From NCBI GenBank assembly GCA_000755425.1, contig BBMT01000007.1:124001-188000 (forward strand): 64,000 bases of DNA, given 5' to 3'. Numbering within the stretch: position 1 is the first letter of the stretch; every line of letters begins with the position of its first letter. This document shows positions 1-9,884 of this stretch, piece after piece. This stretch comes from Vibrio maritimus. GTDB lineage: Bacteria; Pseudomonadota; Gammaproteobacteria; Enterobacterales; Vibrionaceae. The translations under genes were made by a program, and so were the position numbers. Below the pieces are notes generated by a model. The model saw nothing but the letters and a program-made list of their open reading frames with translations. It was not told the origin of the DNA and made no database searches.

Positions 1-1
1 C

Positions 2-163
2 ATGCCCGTTGAAGTGCACGAGTCAATTAGCAAGCGAGTCACAAGGACTGACTCAGGTTTCTGGTTCTGCTTACAAAGAGAAAACCAAAGCCCTCTCCAT
101 TCTAAATTTTTAGCACTTACAAGCCGTACGTCACTACAAAACCTAAGGTATTCCTATCAGTAA
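2..163 (+). CDS. Possible 3' end of a gene cut by the window edge (LysR effector-domain-like tail)
   Basis: An open frame enters from the left edge and stops with TAA at 161-163, about 53 codons. The translated tail contains SGFWFCLQRENQSPLHSKFL. This resembles the last strand and helix of LysR-type effector-binding domains, where a hydrophobic strand is followed by a polar turn and a helix. The match is a pattern recognition only and the residues are few. It could equally be a chance open frame. A hairpin terminator follows 70 bases downstream on the same strand, which agrees with a gene ending here. Confidence 0.3.
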   Translation: MPVEVHESISKRVTRTDSGFWFCLQRENQSPLHSKFLALTSRTSLQNLRYSYQ

Positions 164-229
164 TATTTGATTCCTTACAGTTCATTTCAGAACGAAAATA
201 ATCCCATTTACTATTACTCACGTTAGCTG

Positions 230-252
230 AACAGGCCTTGTAGCCTGTTTTT
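230..252 (+). terminator. Rho-independent terminator
   Basis: The arms AACAGGC (230-236) and GCCTGTT (243-249) form a 7-bp stem with a 6-base loop, followed by T residues. It would end transcription entering from the left edge. Confidence 0.55.
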
Positions 253-339
253 ATCTAGGTATTTCTTTGAAAAATAACACTAATTTTCAAGGGTGCTTTT
301 AATTTGCTATGGATGGCCTAGATATAGAAATGAGTAAAT

Positions 340-1189
340 ATGACTACATCAATTTTGAAAAACACACTCAAAATCACAGCCATGGCAGTGGCGCTGTCGA
401 GTGGAATTAGCCCTGCGATTGCGGACGAATATCAAGACATGTCGGATCCTTTGGCGGTTTATTCTCAAGCGGGTATGGGTGCGACTAACAAAGGCCTCAA
501 TTTAAAATTGGGTCAAGCGTATGACACCAATAACGACGAAACCATGGCAATGCACGTTCTTGAGGTTAAAGGCTTTGCAGCTGATCTGCTGGGGCTCAAA
601 GGCGACGACAGCGTTGACTCACTTCGTTATCGCCATTTCAACGTGAACACGACAAATGGCCTCGGTGGACAAGTCGACATCAACTGGGATTTCGACAATC
701 AACTAGGGTCAGCTTCATATTCAGTCATTCAAGCTCTACCAAGATGGGGGCGCTGCAGCTCTATCCGCTAGCGGGGCTTGGGCTCAATGTGGCTGATGTT
801 CACTCTCGTTTGTTAAAACCAGACGCAGCTTATGATGGCTCTATTGGCTACACCATTCCTGCCAGTTTTGCTGTGGTTGGCCTCTACTCCAAAATCGACA
901 TCACTGACGACATTTGGCTGAACTATAACCCGATGTACACCACACAGCTTGGAGGCGTTGAAGCACTCAGTGAGCTCTACGGTTGGCAACATGAAATCGC
1001 AGCCAGCTATCAACTTAATCCAAGAAGCAACCTACGAGCCTTCTGGAACTTCGGTCAAACCCTCAACGGCACGGACTTTAGGTTGAGTACAACTACCAGT
1101 TTTAGGGCGTAAGCGATCGCAATAACACACGACTTACCAATGAATTAATTCTGCTCTCTAGCTGGCTTGGGGAGCTCAAGACTCAATAG
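340..1189 (+). CDS. Outer-membrane beta-barrel-like protein, frameshifted
   Basis: The product begins with a clear signal peptide (hydrophobic stretch ending near SPAIADE, about residue 29). It continues with alternating aromatic and polar residues typical of outer-membrane barrels, such as GQVDINWDF, IWLNYNPMYTTQLG and NLRAFWNFGQ. I do not recognise the exact family. The frame is broken near 735-745, where restoring one A in CCAAGATG joins the two halves. It is broken again near 1080-1105, after which the frame VEYNYQF...RNNTRLTNELILLSSW runs to TAG at 1187-1189. The next gene starts about two bases later, so the two genes look co-transcribed. The final residue is not the usual C-terminal aromatic, so the end is less certain. 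Confidence 0.55.
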
Positions 1190-1191
1190 GC

Positions 1192-2481
1192 ATGATGATG
1201 AAAAAACAGCACTCTCACTCTTAATAACAACGCTATCGCTAGGTTCAGTTGGGCTAAGTTCGGTCGCTTTTGCTTCCGAGCAAACACCGACCGATGCCGA
1301 GCTTACTGGGCAACGTGTATATCACCATATGGAAAACATGGTTGCCTTTATGGAAGATTATGGACTGAATACATTCGAGTTTCCCGGGCTAGCTGACCAT
1401 ACTTGGGATGTGATAACTCCAGCGCTTGATCATATCTACGCCAAAGCCATGCTTGATGTGAGCGCCGGCCCAGTTGAGCTAAAAGTGGCACCTAGAGAGG
1501 ACAACCGATATGCGTCGCTGCATTTGGTCGATGCTGAGCACTTCTCTGTTTATCATGAAGTGACACCTGAAGAAGGTGGCAGCTACCTCATTGTTCGAGA
1601 AGGCGCTGATTATGAGGTGCCTGAAGGGCAGTACATAGACACGATTACTGTCAAAGATGATTTCATCTTTTCTTTCATTCGCGTACAAACGTTCGAGTAT
1701 CGTGATGATGGTGCCGCCGACCAATGGCGTAAGCAACTGACAGTAAAGAGTGTTGAGTCTCCCTCTGAGCTTGATTTGCCAGAGCGTGCCAACATTCGTG
1801 CGGTGATCGAGTTTGCCGATACTATTTCGGATGGTTGGGCGCAGACTCATGACAACATGCAAACGATTATTGCCGATACTGATTTTGATCAGCAAAGATT
1901 GGCTGAGGTGCGCCGTTATGTGCACGACCTCGGGACATCTGGACTCGTCGTCAACAATCTATCTGGTTTCGAGCATCCGGGTCACGCTGATGACCTTGCT
2001 GATGAAAGACGTCGCTCCTTGTTGACTCATCTTGGGCACTTAGGCTTTCCGGCTGAGCATGCGTATTATGAGCTTATCCCAATGACGCCAGAGGGTAAAA
2101 AACTTAATGGCTCTGAGGATTTCGTGTTGACCATGGCACATGACCAAGCGGTAGGTAAGTTCTGGTCTGTGACTCGTTACTCTGATGAAACTCGCTTGCC
2201 ACTTGACCCTGCGACTATTGGTGGCTCAGAGAGACAAGTATGGCTGGTGGCAATACTACGCCAGATGCAGATGCAACATCACCATTACGTTCTCGAGTGA
2301 AGACCCTAAAAATGGCACGTACTGGATGCCAGTGGTCGATGGAGAGGATTACTACTTTGTCGTCCGTTACTATCTGCCACAAGAAGAGCTGGCTGGTAAT
2401 ACAGCACAAAGCATCATCTACAAGGGGACTAAGCTAGAAAGCCTAATGGTGCCGAAAGCGACGTTTAACTACGGCAACTAA
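1192..2481 (+). CDS. DUF1254/DUF1214 domain protein, secreted, frameshifted
   Basis: The N-terminus carries a signal peptide (TALSLLITTLSLGSVGLSS, then VAFASE). It is followed by a DUF1254-like segment with EGGSYLIVREGADYEVPEG, and near the C-terminus by a DUF1214-like segment with NGTYWMPVVDGEDYYFVVRYY. This two-domain family is periplasmic or exported and its biochemical role is not settled. The ATG cluster at 1192-1200 followed by A6 gives the right start only if one A is restored (MMMKKTALS...). A second indel near 2270 separates the DUF1214 end from the rest. It follows the barrel-like gene almost without a gap, so a shared outer-membrane or periplasmic function is possible but is inference. 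Confidence 0.65.
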
Positions 2482-2499
2482 CGATTAAACTACATACTT

Positions 2500-2538
2500 A
2501 AAAGCCTGTGACTTGACCTTCAAGTTCACAGGCTTTTT
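2500..2538. terminator. Bidirectional terminator
   Basis: Arms AAAAGCCTGTGA (2500-2511) and TCACAGGCTTTT (2526-2537) pair perfectly, with inner CTTGA/TCAAG pairing. A-rich and T-rich flanks serve both strands. It lies between the convergent DUF1254 gene and the LysR gene. Confidence 0.85.
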
Positions 2539-2547
2539 GCTGTTGGA

Positions 2548-3473
2548 TTAGCTGTCGTTCTCTGACATGAAAACCTGCTGGATTTCATTTAACAACCATT
2601 TATTCAAGGGTGCTCTTGCCAGTTTATTGGGAATAAAAACGCCAATATCACTGTCGAGTTGATGTGCTTTGTGCGCGGAAAAGAAGGTGGTGCCCGCTGG
2701 TAAATCGACATCAAAGATATCGACGCAAGGCATGAGCGAGTCAGTTTGGCTTACCACATGCAAACAGATACTCAATTGGTCAGCACGCAATCCAACAATC
2801 GGTGTGATACCGAACTCTCGAAGTTTGGTTTCAATCAAGTTCTCTGTTTTATTGAAATCGGGTAGTTCTAGGAGCGCGAGAGGATACTGTCCAATATCTT
2901 GTGTGGTTCGCTCGGTTTTCAGTACTGGGTGTCCTTCACGGCAGATAAGCTTGAAGTAACAGTGAGCGATTTTTTTCTGTAGCACTTGTTTTGATATATC
3001 GAGAGGTAAGTAATTGATTCCTAGATGAACCTTAGCCAGTTTAAGATCATGTTCAGTATCCTGCCCCCAATTAATGATTTTCAGCGTCGCTTTTGGCATC
3101 AGAGGTCTTAAGTGCTGGTATAAGCGCCGCGAGACAGGGCGATACAAAGAGGTATTGATGGCAATGCTAATGGTGCTGTATAGTTACTTGCATCAAAAGG
3201 CTGGCTGCGTGAAAACAGATCGTCAATAAGCTCAAACAGTGTTGGTAGCTTGTCTAACAACTCTAGGCAGTAAGGGGTGGGTTCAAGGCCGTATTGCTTA
3301 CGAATAAAAAGCTCGTCCGCAAACTCTTCTCTGAGCTTTTTAAGTTGTTTGCTTACCGCTGGTTGCGACAGAAACATTCGCTCAGCAGCACGTTTGGTGT
3401 TGCGCTCTTCACCTAGTATTTTTAATAGCTTGAGGCTATTAAAGTCGAGTTTTCTGAGTAGGTTGTCATCCAT
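2548..3473 (-). CDS. LysR-family transcriptional regulator, frameshifted
   Basis: The N-terminal winged helix-turn-helix is plain: LDFNSLKLLKILGEERNTKR, then AAERMFLSQPAVSKQLKKLR. The effector-binding domain follows in another frame, with LKIINWGQDTEHDLKLAK and a C-terminal LARAPLNKWLLNEIQQVF. The two halves join near 3173, where one base is missing. With it restored the protein is about 308 residues, the usual LysR length. I chose the ATG at 3471-3473 over a TTG three codons upstream. It lies downstream of and on the same strand as uxaA, but a hairpin separates them. Its target cannot be read from the context, since the divergent neighbour is not adjacent. Confidence 0.8.
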
Positions 3474-3623
3474 GTGTCGCAATCGTTCAGAAGGGATTGA
3501 TTATTTATACTACATTGATGAAGCCACTGTCGATCGTCTTCATTCACAGCTTTACGCTGTTACGCCATCATCCGACTGCAATATCGATTACGACAAAACG
3601 ATCCGTTTTTGGAAGGTTAGCTG

Positions 3624-3653
3624 GCAAAGACCGAGCATTGGCTGGGTCTTTGC
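3624..3653 (-). terminator. Hairpin downstream of uxaA
   Basis: GCAAAGACC (3624-3632) pairs with GGTCTTTGC (3645-3653). It sits just past the uxaA stop. The T-run on the minus strand is poor, so efficiency is uncertain. Confidence 0.5.
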
Positions 3654-3667
3654 GTTTTGTAAGGCGA

Positions 3668-5157
3668 CTAAAGCGTCACACCAGATTTAAATATCGCGAG
3701 TTCTCGAATACCATTGTGTTCGTTATTAGTTTGCTCACCGCTCGCAACCGTAATGACCTTATCGATGAACTGTTCAACCAAGGCTTCCATAGAAACCTCT
3801 TCCACTAACTGACCGGCATTGAAGTCGATCCAATGCGGCTTGTTGGCAGCAAGCTCTGAGTTGGTCGAGATCTTCATGGTTGGAACAAAACCGCCATATG
3901 GAGTGCCGCGACCTGTGGTGAACAGCACCATATGACAGCCACTTGCCGCTAAGGCGGACGTTGCCACTGCATCATTGCCCGGTGCACTTAACAGATTGAG
4001 CCAGGTTTTGCCAACACTTCGCCATATTCAAGTACGTCAATGACTGGGCTGGTGCCTGCTTTTTGGGTGCAGCCCATGGATTTGTCTTCCAGTGTAGAAA
4101 TGCCGCCTTTCTTGTTGCCCGGTGATGGGTTCTCGTAGATTGGCTGATTGTGGTCGATAAAGTACTGCTTAAACCCATTGACCATCTCGACCGCTTTATC
4201 AAAGGTTTGCTTGTCGATACAGCGCTCAAACAAGATGTGTTCTGCGCCAAACATCTCTGGCACTTCGGTAAGTACAGAGGTGCCGCCAAAGTGGATGAGA
4301 AAATCTGAAAACTCGCCCAGCATTGGGTTGGCGGTGATACCAGATAAGCCGTCGGAGCCCCCACATTCTAGGCCAACTTTGAGTTTTCCTATTGGGATAT
4401 CAACGCGTTGGTCTTGGCAAACCGTGTCGTAAATTGCCTCTAGGTGCTCAAGAGCGACGGCAACTTCATCTTGCTCGTTTTGGGCAATCATGTATCGGAT
4501 ACGGCTATCGTCGACCTCACCAACTAGCTCTTTGAAAGGGGCAATTTGGTTGTTCTCGCAACCGAGGCCAATGACCAAAGCGCCGCCTGCATTTGGGTGT
4601 CGAACCATATTGGCGAGAATTTGGCGAGTGTTTTCATGGTCATCGCCAAGCTGTGAGCAGCCATAGTTATGCGGGAATAAAAACAGGCCATCACAATCAA
4701 TAGCAGGGTGCTTTTGCTTAAAGCGGTCAATCGCTTGCTGAGCAATACCATTGACGCAGCCAACGGTGGGAATGACCCAGATTTCATTGCGGATCGCCAC
4801 ATCACCATTGGCTCTTTCATAGCCTTTAAAGGTTGGCATGTCTTGCTCATAGTGGCGAGGACGAACGAAGTTTGGGGTGTATTGGTAGTCATTGGTGTCA
4901 GACAGCGTGGTCTTCATGTTGTGAGTATGTACCCACTCGCCACGTCCAATAGGCTGAGTTGCTGTGCCTATGATGCTGCCGTATTTGTAGATCGCATCAC
5001 CAACATTCAGATCGCTAAGGGCAACTTTACTGCCGCGATCCATGTCTTGCTTCAAAGTGAGTTCGGTTGTGTTGACATCTAAGGTGAGATTGCTCGTTAG
5101 TGCTTGTAAGCAAACAATAACATTGTCTGTTGAGTGAATTTTGATAAAAGCTTTCAT
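3668..5157 (-). CDS. uxaA: Altronate dehydratase, frameshifted
   Basis: UxaA removes water from D-altronate to give 2-keto-3-deoxygluconate. An N-terminal SAF-type region (about residues 1-75, GDAIYKYGSIIGTATQPI) is followed by the altronate/galactarate dehydratase body. Family motifs include HNYGCSQLGDDHENTRQI, GLECGGSDGLSGITANP and, after the break, FTTGRGTPYGG. These enzymes depend on iron. A single missing base near 3990-4000 splits the last 100 residues off. Restored, the protein is about 496 residues, the family length. It is transcribed away from uxaB across a 335-base control region. With UxaB and LgoD it completes the path from L-galactonate or tagaturonate to KDG. Confidence 0.93.
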
Positions 5158-5492
5158 GGGTATCCAGTAATGTGATTCCCGTCCGACGCAAACATTCTAA
5201 CGCTAGAGTTGTATTTTAATCAATTAAAAACAGCTTATCTCTTGATGATATATAAAATAAGCAGTCATCCGACCTGATATAGAGAATTCGTCGTCTTTTT
5301 GAACGTATGTTTGAAATGAGATAGTGAATAAAAAACAGATAAAAAACAGATAACGATGATCGCTTACACGTTTGCGATTAATTTGTCGCGTGTTAGTGAA
5401 AAGCCCGGCTTACACTCAATCCCACAATCGATAACACCTGTCCGACAACAGCGTTTACCTATCGTTTATTACCTATCGTTTAGGGATTAAGA
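5158..5492. promoter_or_regulatory. uxaA/uxaB divergent control region with tandem 11-bp repeat
   Basis: This 335-base AT-rich region separates two divergent catabolic genes. ATAAAAAACAG occurs twice in direct tandem at 5328-5338 and 5339-5349. A shorter relative, ATTAAAAACAG, lies at about 5223-5233. The exact 11-mer recurs at 10875-10885 between lgoR and lgoD. These copies are candidates for LgoR binding. No convincing sigma-70 promoter could be picked by eye. Confidence 0.45.
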
Positions 5493-6932
5493 ATGACACT
5501 ACTCACAAGAGATCCATCCATCCACGCCATTAGACCTGAAAAAGTGGTTCAGTTTGGCGAAGGCAATTTTCTACGTGCTTTTGTAGATTGGCAATTTGAC
5601 TTACTTAATGAGCTCACTGACTTTAATGCTGGTATTACCGTAGTCAGACCAATTGATGCTGGCCACCCAAAACTGGATACCCAAGGAGGCGTCTACACTG
5701 CGCTTATCCGAGGCATCAACGAACAAGGTGAAAGTGTTGCCGAGCCACGTGTGATCACTTCTGTTAACCGCGAAGTGATGGCGTACGGTGAGTATGAAGA
5801 AGTCCTAAAGATTGCTGAAAACCCAGAGCTTGAGTGGGTGGTCTCGAACACCACGGAAGCGGGTATCGTTTACAACGATCAAGACACCTTTGATGCGTTT
5901 CCTCCCGTTAGCTTCCCTGCCAAAGTGACGCAGTTTTTGTTTAGACGTTTTGAGTTCTTCAATGGCGCGCAAGACATGGGACTTATCTTCCTACCTTGTG
6001 AGCTGATTGATGCCAATGGCGAAGCGCTAAAGGAGATTGTGCTGAAATATGCTAACGAATGGCAACTTGGCGAAACATTTTGTGATTGGATTATGACAGC
6101 CAACACATTTTGTTCCACGTTAGTTGATAGAATAGTCACCGGTAACCCAAAAGACGAACTCAGCGAACTTGAAACGGCATTGGGCTATCAAGACAATTTC
6201 GTCGTTGCTGCAGAGTATTTCTACTTGTTCGTTATCCAAGGTCCGAAATGGCTTGAGAGTAAACTCAAGCTAGACCAACTCGATCTCAACATAAAGGTCG
6301 TTGAAGACATTACCCCTTACAAACAACGTAAGGTTGGCATTCTTAATGGTGCACACACCGCAATGGTGCCGGTTGCCTATCTATGCGGTATTGATACCGT
6401 TAGCGAAGCCATTAATGATAACGACGTTTATCCATTCTTAAATCGCTTGCTTGAAGATGAAGTGATTCCATCTCTGGATATGGATAAAGATGAGCTGCTT
6501 GCGTTTAAAGACAGCGTTATCGACCGTTTTAAAAACCCATACATCAAACACTACCTACTTTCTATCGCGCTGAACTCAATGACAAAGTTCAAAACGCGCT
6601 TATTACCACAGCTTCTCACCTTCACTGAGCAACAAGGCACACCACCTAAACATCTCTGCTTTAGTTTGGCGGCGCTGTACTGCTTCTATCTTGGTAAGCG
6701 TGGTGATGAAGAGATTCCACTCAGTGATGACCAACATCTCCTAGACCCTTTCACCGCATGGCGTGCACACCCTGAAATGCAGGCGAGCAATGTGAAGGCG
6801 TTCTTGTCGATGAGTCAGCATTGGGGATGCGACCTAGCTGAGTTACCAAACCTAGAGGCTTTGGTAACAGGTTATGTTAGCAACATCCAAACGCTCGGTA
6901 TGAGAGCCGCGATTCAGCAGCTTTCGAAGTAA
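5493..6932 (+). CDS. uxaB: Tagaturonate reductase (altronate oxidoreductase)
   Basis: UxaB reduces D-tagaturonate to D-altronate with NADH in the cytoplasm. The 479-residue product has the mannitol-dehydrogenase-family fold. The N-terminal nucleotide-binding motif QFGEGNFLRAFVDWQ (about residues 21-35) is present. So is the substrate-side motif KVGILNGAHTAMVPVAYLCG, and the helical C-terminus is intact. Length and motif order match UxaB better than the related mannonate reductase UxuB. It is one of the few long genes here with no frame break. It heads a rightward unit with the TRAP genes and is divergent from uxaA. Its product is the substrate of UxaA. Confidence 0.93.
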   Translation: MTLLTRDPSIHAIRPEKVVQFGEGNFLRAFVDWQFDLLNELTDFNAGITVVRPIDAGHPKLDTQGGVYTALIRGINEQGESVAEPRVITSVNREVMAYGEYEEVLKIAENPELEWVVSNTTEAGIVYNDQDTFDAFPPVSFPAKVTQFLFRRFEFFNGAQDMGLIFLPCELIDANGEALKEIVLKYANEWQLGETFCDWIMTANTFCSTLVDRIVTGNPKDELSELETALGYQDNFVVAAEYFYLFVIQGPKWLESKLKLDQLDLNIKVVEDITPYKQRKVGILNGAHTAMVPVAYLCGIDTVSEAINDNDVYPFLNRLLEDEVIPSLDMDKDELLAFKDSVIDRFKNPYIKHYLLSIALNSMTKFKTRLLPQLLTFTEQQGTPPKHLCFSLAALYCFYLGKRGDEEIPLSDDQHLLDPFTAWRAHPEMQASNVKAFLSMSQHWGCDLAELPNLEALVTGYVSNIQTLGMRAAIQQLSK

Positions 6933-6976
6933 TCAGCCGACCACGAAAAGCAAAAATATAAAAAGGAACAAAAGCA

Positions 6977-7969
6977 ATGAATACCCTACAAACCACTGTG
7001 AAAAAACTCTCTTGTGCTGTCGGTATGACCCTAGCGATGGCGTTTGGCGCCAACGCGGCGACAGAAGTAATGATCGCTTACGGTAACCAACCGGGCGAGC
7101 CTATCGACAAAGCGATGCACTACTGGGCTGACCAAGTAAAAGAGAAATCAAACGGTGAAATCCAGTTCCGTCTGTTCCCTTCAAGCCAACTGGGTAGCGA
7201 AACAGAGGTAATGGAGCAAGCAAAATTTGGTGCCAACATCATCACTATCAGCTCTTATGGTTACCTAATGGATACGGTGCCAGATCTTGGCATCATCAAC
7301 GCGCCTTACCTGTCTCAATCTTTCGAGAAAAAATCCAAGCTGCTTCACACCGAGTGGTTTGAAGGCTTGAACGATGATTTGGCAGACAAAGGGCTGAAAA
7401 TCGTAGTGCCAGATGTGGTGTACGGTACTCGCCATCTGCTTTCTAAAGGCTCGGTGAAAACACCGGCTGACTTAGATGGTGTCAAAGTTCGCGTTCAGCA
7501 CTCTCGTTTGTTTGTAGCGACGGTGAAAGCGATGGGCGGCGTTCCAACGCCAATGTCTCTAGCGGATGTCTATCCAGGTCTTTCTCAAGGCGTGATTGAA
7601 GGGGTAGAGAACCCAGCAGTGGTACTGCATGGCGGTAAATTCCATGAAGTGGTGAAAAACCTCAACCTAACGGCACACACTAAACATATGTCGCCATTTG
7701 TCGCTGGCACCATGTTCTGGGAATCACTCTCTGATGAAGAGAAACGCATCATCCTTGAAACCAGCCGTGACATGGTGAGCTATGGCGCGACACTGATTGC
7801 CGAGAGCGAGCAGCAAGCGATTGACCAGCTTAAAGCGGAAGGCGTGACGATCAACGAAGTGGACATCACTGCGTTTGAAGAATCTGCACGTAAAGTGGTG
7901 CAAAGCGAGTTCCCTGAGTGGACTCCAAATCTATATCAAGACGTTCAAGACAAGTTAGAACAGCTGTAA
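6977..7969 (+). CDS. dctP: TRAP transporter substrate-binding protein (DctP family)
   Basis: This periplasmic binding protein of 330 residues has a signal peptide ending near FGANA (about residue 27). It shows the usual TRAP features: MIAYGNQPGEPIDKAMHYWA, QLGSETEVMEQ, the DLDGVKVRVQHSRLF segment that contacts carboxylate ligands, and GVIEGVENP. A ribosome site AAGGAAC precedes the ATG by about nine bases. It follows uxaB by 44 bases and precedes dctQM after a hairpin. By context it should bind an aldonate or hexuronate, most likely L-galactonate or a related acid, but the ligand is inferred from neighbours only. Confidence 0.92.
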   Translation: MNTLQTTVKKLSCAVGMTLAMAFGANAATEVMIAYGNQPGEPIDKAMHYWADQVKEKSNGEIQFRLFPSSQLGSETEVMEQAKFGANIITISSYGYLMDTVPDLGIINAPYLSQSFEKKSKLLHTEWFEGLNDDLADKGLKIVVPDVVYGTRHLLSKGSVKTPADLDGVKVRVQHSRLFVATVKAMGGVPTPMSLADVYPGLSQGVIEGVENPAVVLHGGKFHEVVKNLNLTAHTKHMSPFVAGTMFWESLSDEEKRIILETSRDMVSYGATLIAESEQQAIDQLKAEGVTINEVDITAFEESARKVVQSEFPEWTPNLYQDVQDKLEQL

Positions 7970-7976
7970 CCAATGT

Positions 7977-8002
7977 GGGGCTCTTTGTTGAGCCCCTTAT
8001 TT
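7977..8002 (+). terminator. Intercistronic hairpin between dctP and dctQ
   Basis: GGGGCTC (7977-7983) and GAGCCCC (7990-7996) form a GC-rich 7-bp stem with a 6-base loop, followed by TTATTT. It begins eight bases after the dctP stop. It probably attenuates or stabilises the transcript so that the binding protein is made in excess of the membrane subunits. Confidence 0.65.
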
Positions 8003-8020
8003 CAGCTTTTGGAGCACATC

Positions 8021-8551
8021 ATGGAAACTCAAGTTTCACTCAATCACACCGAGCTGTCGCCAAAAAACAAAATCATGGCAACACTTGACCGAATCAGTCA
8101 GCTCGACACCGTTGTCGCAGCTTCATTCTTAGCCGTTATCGTCGTACTGATGAGCTATGGCGTGGTGACACGATACGTATTCAACTCACCAAGTGCCTGG
8201 GTTGAAGAAGTCTGTTTAGCGCTATTTGTTTGGATGACTTTTATGGGCGCGAGCGCTCTGATGCGTACAGATGAAGTGGTCAGAATCGATTTTCTGGTTC
8301 ACAAAATCCCTGCGTCGGCGGCGAACGTGTTAGATAACTTAATTAGACCGCTATTGGTGATTTTTGCACTGGTGTTCATGGTGTATTGGGGCTGGAAACT
8401 GCTGCCGTTTTCTCAAGTGAGATTTACTCCAGCGCTAAAACTTCCCTACATCTATATCTACGCAGCGGTTCCTGTGAGTGGCATGTTCATGCTTTATCAC
8501 CAACTTAAGCACCTTTATTCGTTTTTTGCCCCTCGCAATAAGGAAGACTAA
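8021..8551 (+). CDS. dctQ: TRAP transporter small permease (DctQ family)
   Basis: This four-helix membrane subunit has about 176 residues. Helices are visible at VVAASFLAVIVVLMSYGVV, ALFVWMTFMGASALM, LLVIFALVFMVYWGW and YIYAAVPVSGMFMLY. The conserved WVEEVCLALFVWMTF segment is typical of DctQ. I use the ATG at 8021, preceded by GGAG, rather than an upstream in-frame ATG at 7973 that would place coding sequence inside the intercistronic hairpin. It stops two bases before dctM, as usual for these paired subunits. Confidence 0.9.
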   Translation: METQVSLNHTELSPKNKIMATLDRISQLDTVVAASFLAVIVVLMSYGVVTRYVFNSPSAWVEEVCLALFVWMTFMGASALMRTDEVVRIDFLVHKIPASAANVLDNLIRPLLVIFALVFMVYWGWKLLPFSQVRFTPALKLPYIYIYAAVPVSGMFMLYHQLKHLYSFFAPRNKED

Positions 8552-8553
8552 TC

Positions 8554-9842
8554 ATGTCAGTCATTCTGCCAATTTCTGCCCTGCTGTTTTTGTTTACATT
8601 GGGTATTCCGGTCGCGTTCTGTATTTTCCTAGCGACGTTGGCCTACTTCCTTCTTAATGATCATTTGCCGATGATGATGCTAGTACAGCGTCTGGCGGGT
8701 GGTTTGGAATCGGTTACGCTGCTGGCGATCCCATTCTTCGTCATGGCGGGTGTGTTTATGAACCACTCTGGTATCAGCCAGCGCCTATTAAAGTTCTCCG
8801 AAGTGCTGACCGGTCACATGAATGGCGGTCTAGCGCAAGTTAACGTGGTGCTGAGTACTTTGATGGGCGGCCTTTCAGGTTCTAACATTGCCGATGCGGC
8901 AATGAGCTCGAAGCTTCTCGTGCCTCAAATGGTGGCTCGCGGTTACAGCGCGTCGTTCTCTTCTGCGGTAACAGCGGCATCGTCACTGATCACGCCAATC
9001 ATCCACCGGGTATTGCGCTTATTATTTACGGTTACGTCAACAACGTATCGATTGGTAAGTTATTCCTCGCGGGTGTGGTTCCTGGGGTCATGTTGTGTGC
9101 GATGATGATGGGTCTTGTTGCGGTCATCTCTAAAAAACGCAACTATGCACCAATTCGTGAAAAGCGTGCCTCTGCGAAGGAAATCGCTATCTCTGCTAAA
9201 GATGCGTTCTTGGCACTTTTGCTGCCAGTCATCATCATCGGTGGTATTCGCTTTGGTGTGTTTACGCCAACAGAAGCGGGCGCAGCTGCGGTGTTGTACG
9301 CACTAGTGTTGGGTATGTTTGTTTACAAGCAGATGAATACGTCTTTGCTTTGGAGTGCGACGAAAGAGTCGGTGCTTGCTTCTGCAAACGTCCTATTGAT
9401 CATCTGTGTGGCGGTCGGTTTCTCTAAATTCCTGACTTGGGAACGTGTGCCTCAAAACCTAGCGACATGGCTGACCGGCGCCGTTGAAAGTCCGTTTACC
9501 TTCTTATTGTTGGTTAACCTGTTCCTACTGATCATTGGTATGTTCCTAGAGGGCAACGCGGTGATGATCGTATTGGCTCCACTGCTAGCGCCTGTTGCTG
9601 CTTCTTACGGCATTGACCCTGTGCACTTCGGTATCATCTTTATTTTCAACAGCGCGATCGGCACCATCACTCCGCCGCTCGGTACGGTGATGTTCACGAC
9701 CTGTTCGATTACTAAGGTATCGATAGAAGACTTTGTGAAGGAAGTGATGCCATTCTGGATCTTGTTGCTTGTGGCACTACTGATGATTACCTACATCCCG
9801 ATGATTTCGATTGGTCTGCCAAATATGGTGTTTGGCTCGTAA
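8554..9842 (+). CDS. dctM: TRAP transporter large permease (DctM family), frameshifted
   Basis: The large membrane subunit couples sodium to substrate entry. The N-terminal half (PISALLFLFTLGIPVAFCIF, then MGGLSGSNIADAAM) and the C-terminal half (FGVFTPTEAGAAAVLYAL, MFLEGNAVMIVLAPLLAP, IGTITPPLG) are in different frames. The join falls at 9003-9005. The sequence there reads ATCATCCACCGGG where the family has Ile-Ile-Pro-Pro-Gly, so one C of a CCC run is missing. Restored length is about 429 residues, as expected. This is one of the clearest examples of a homopolymer deletion in the window. Confidence 0.92.
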
Positions 9843-9860
9843 TCACGACGACGAAATAAT

Positions 9861-9884
9861 AAAGCCAGCATTACGCTGGCTTTT
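9861..9884. terminator. Bidirectional terminator between dctM and lgoR
   Basis: AAAGCCAGC (9861-9869) pairs with GCTGGCTTT (9875-9883) around a 5-base loop. The lgoR stop codon (9871-9873) lies inside the hairpin, so the convergent genes share it. Confidence 0.85.

Noticed and set aside
1479..1925. A 148-codon leftward open frame inside the DUF1254 gene
   Set aside because: No family match and it lies wholly within a conserved coding region on the plus strand.
9000..9010. Programmed frameshifting in the TRAP permease
   Set aside because: There is no slippery heptamer with downstream structure, and the same kind of break occurs in dozens of unrelated genes here; a lost C is simpler.
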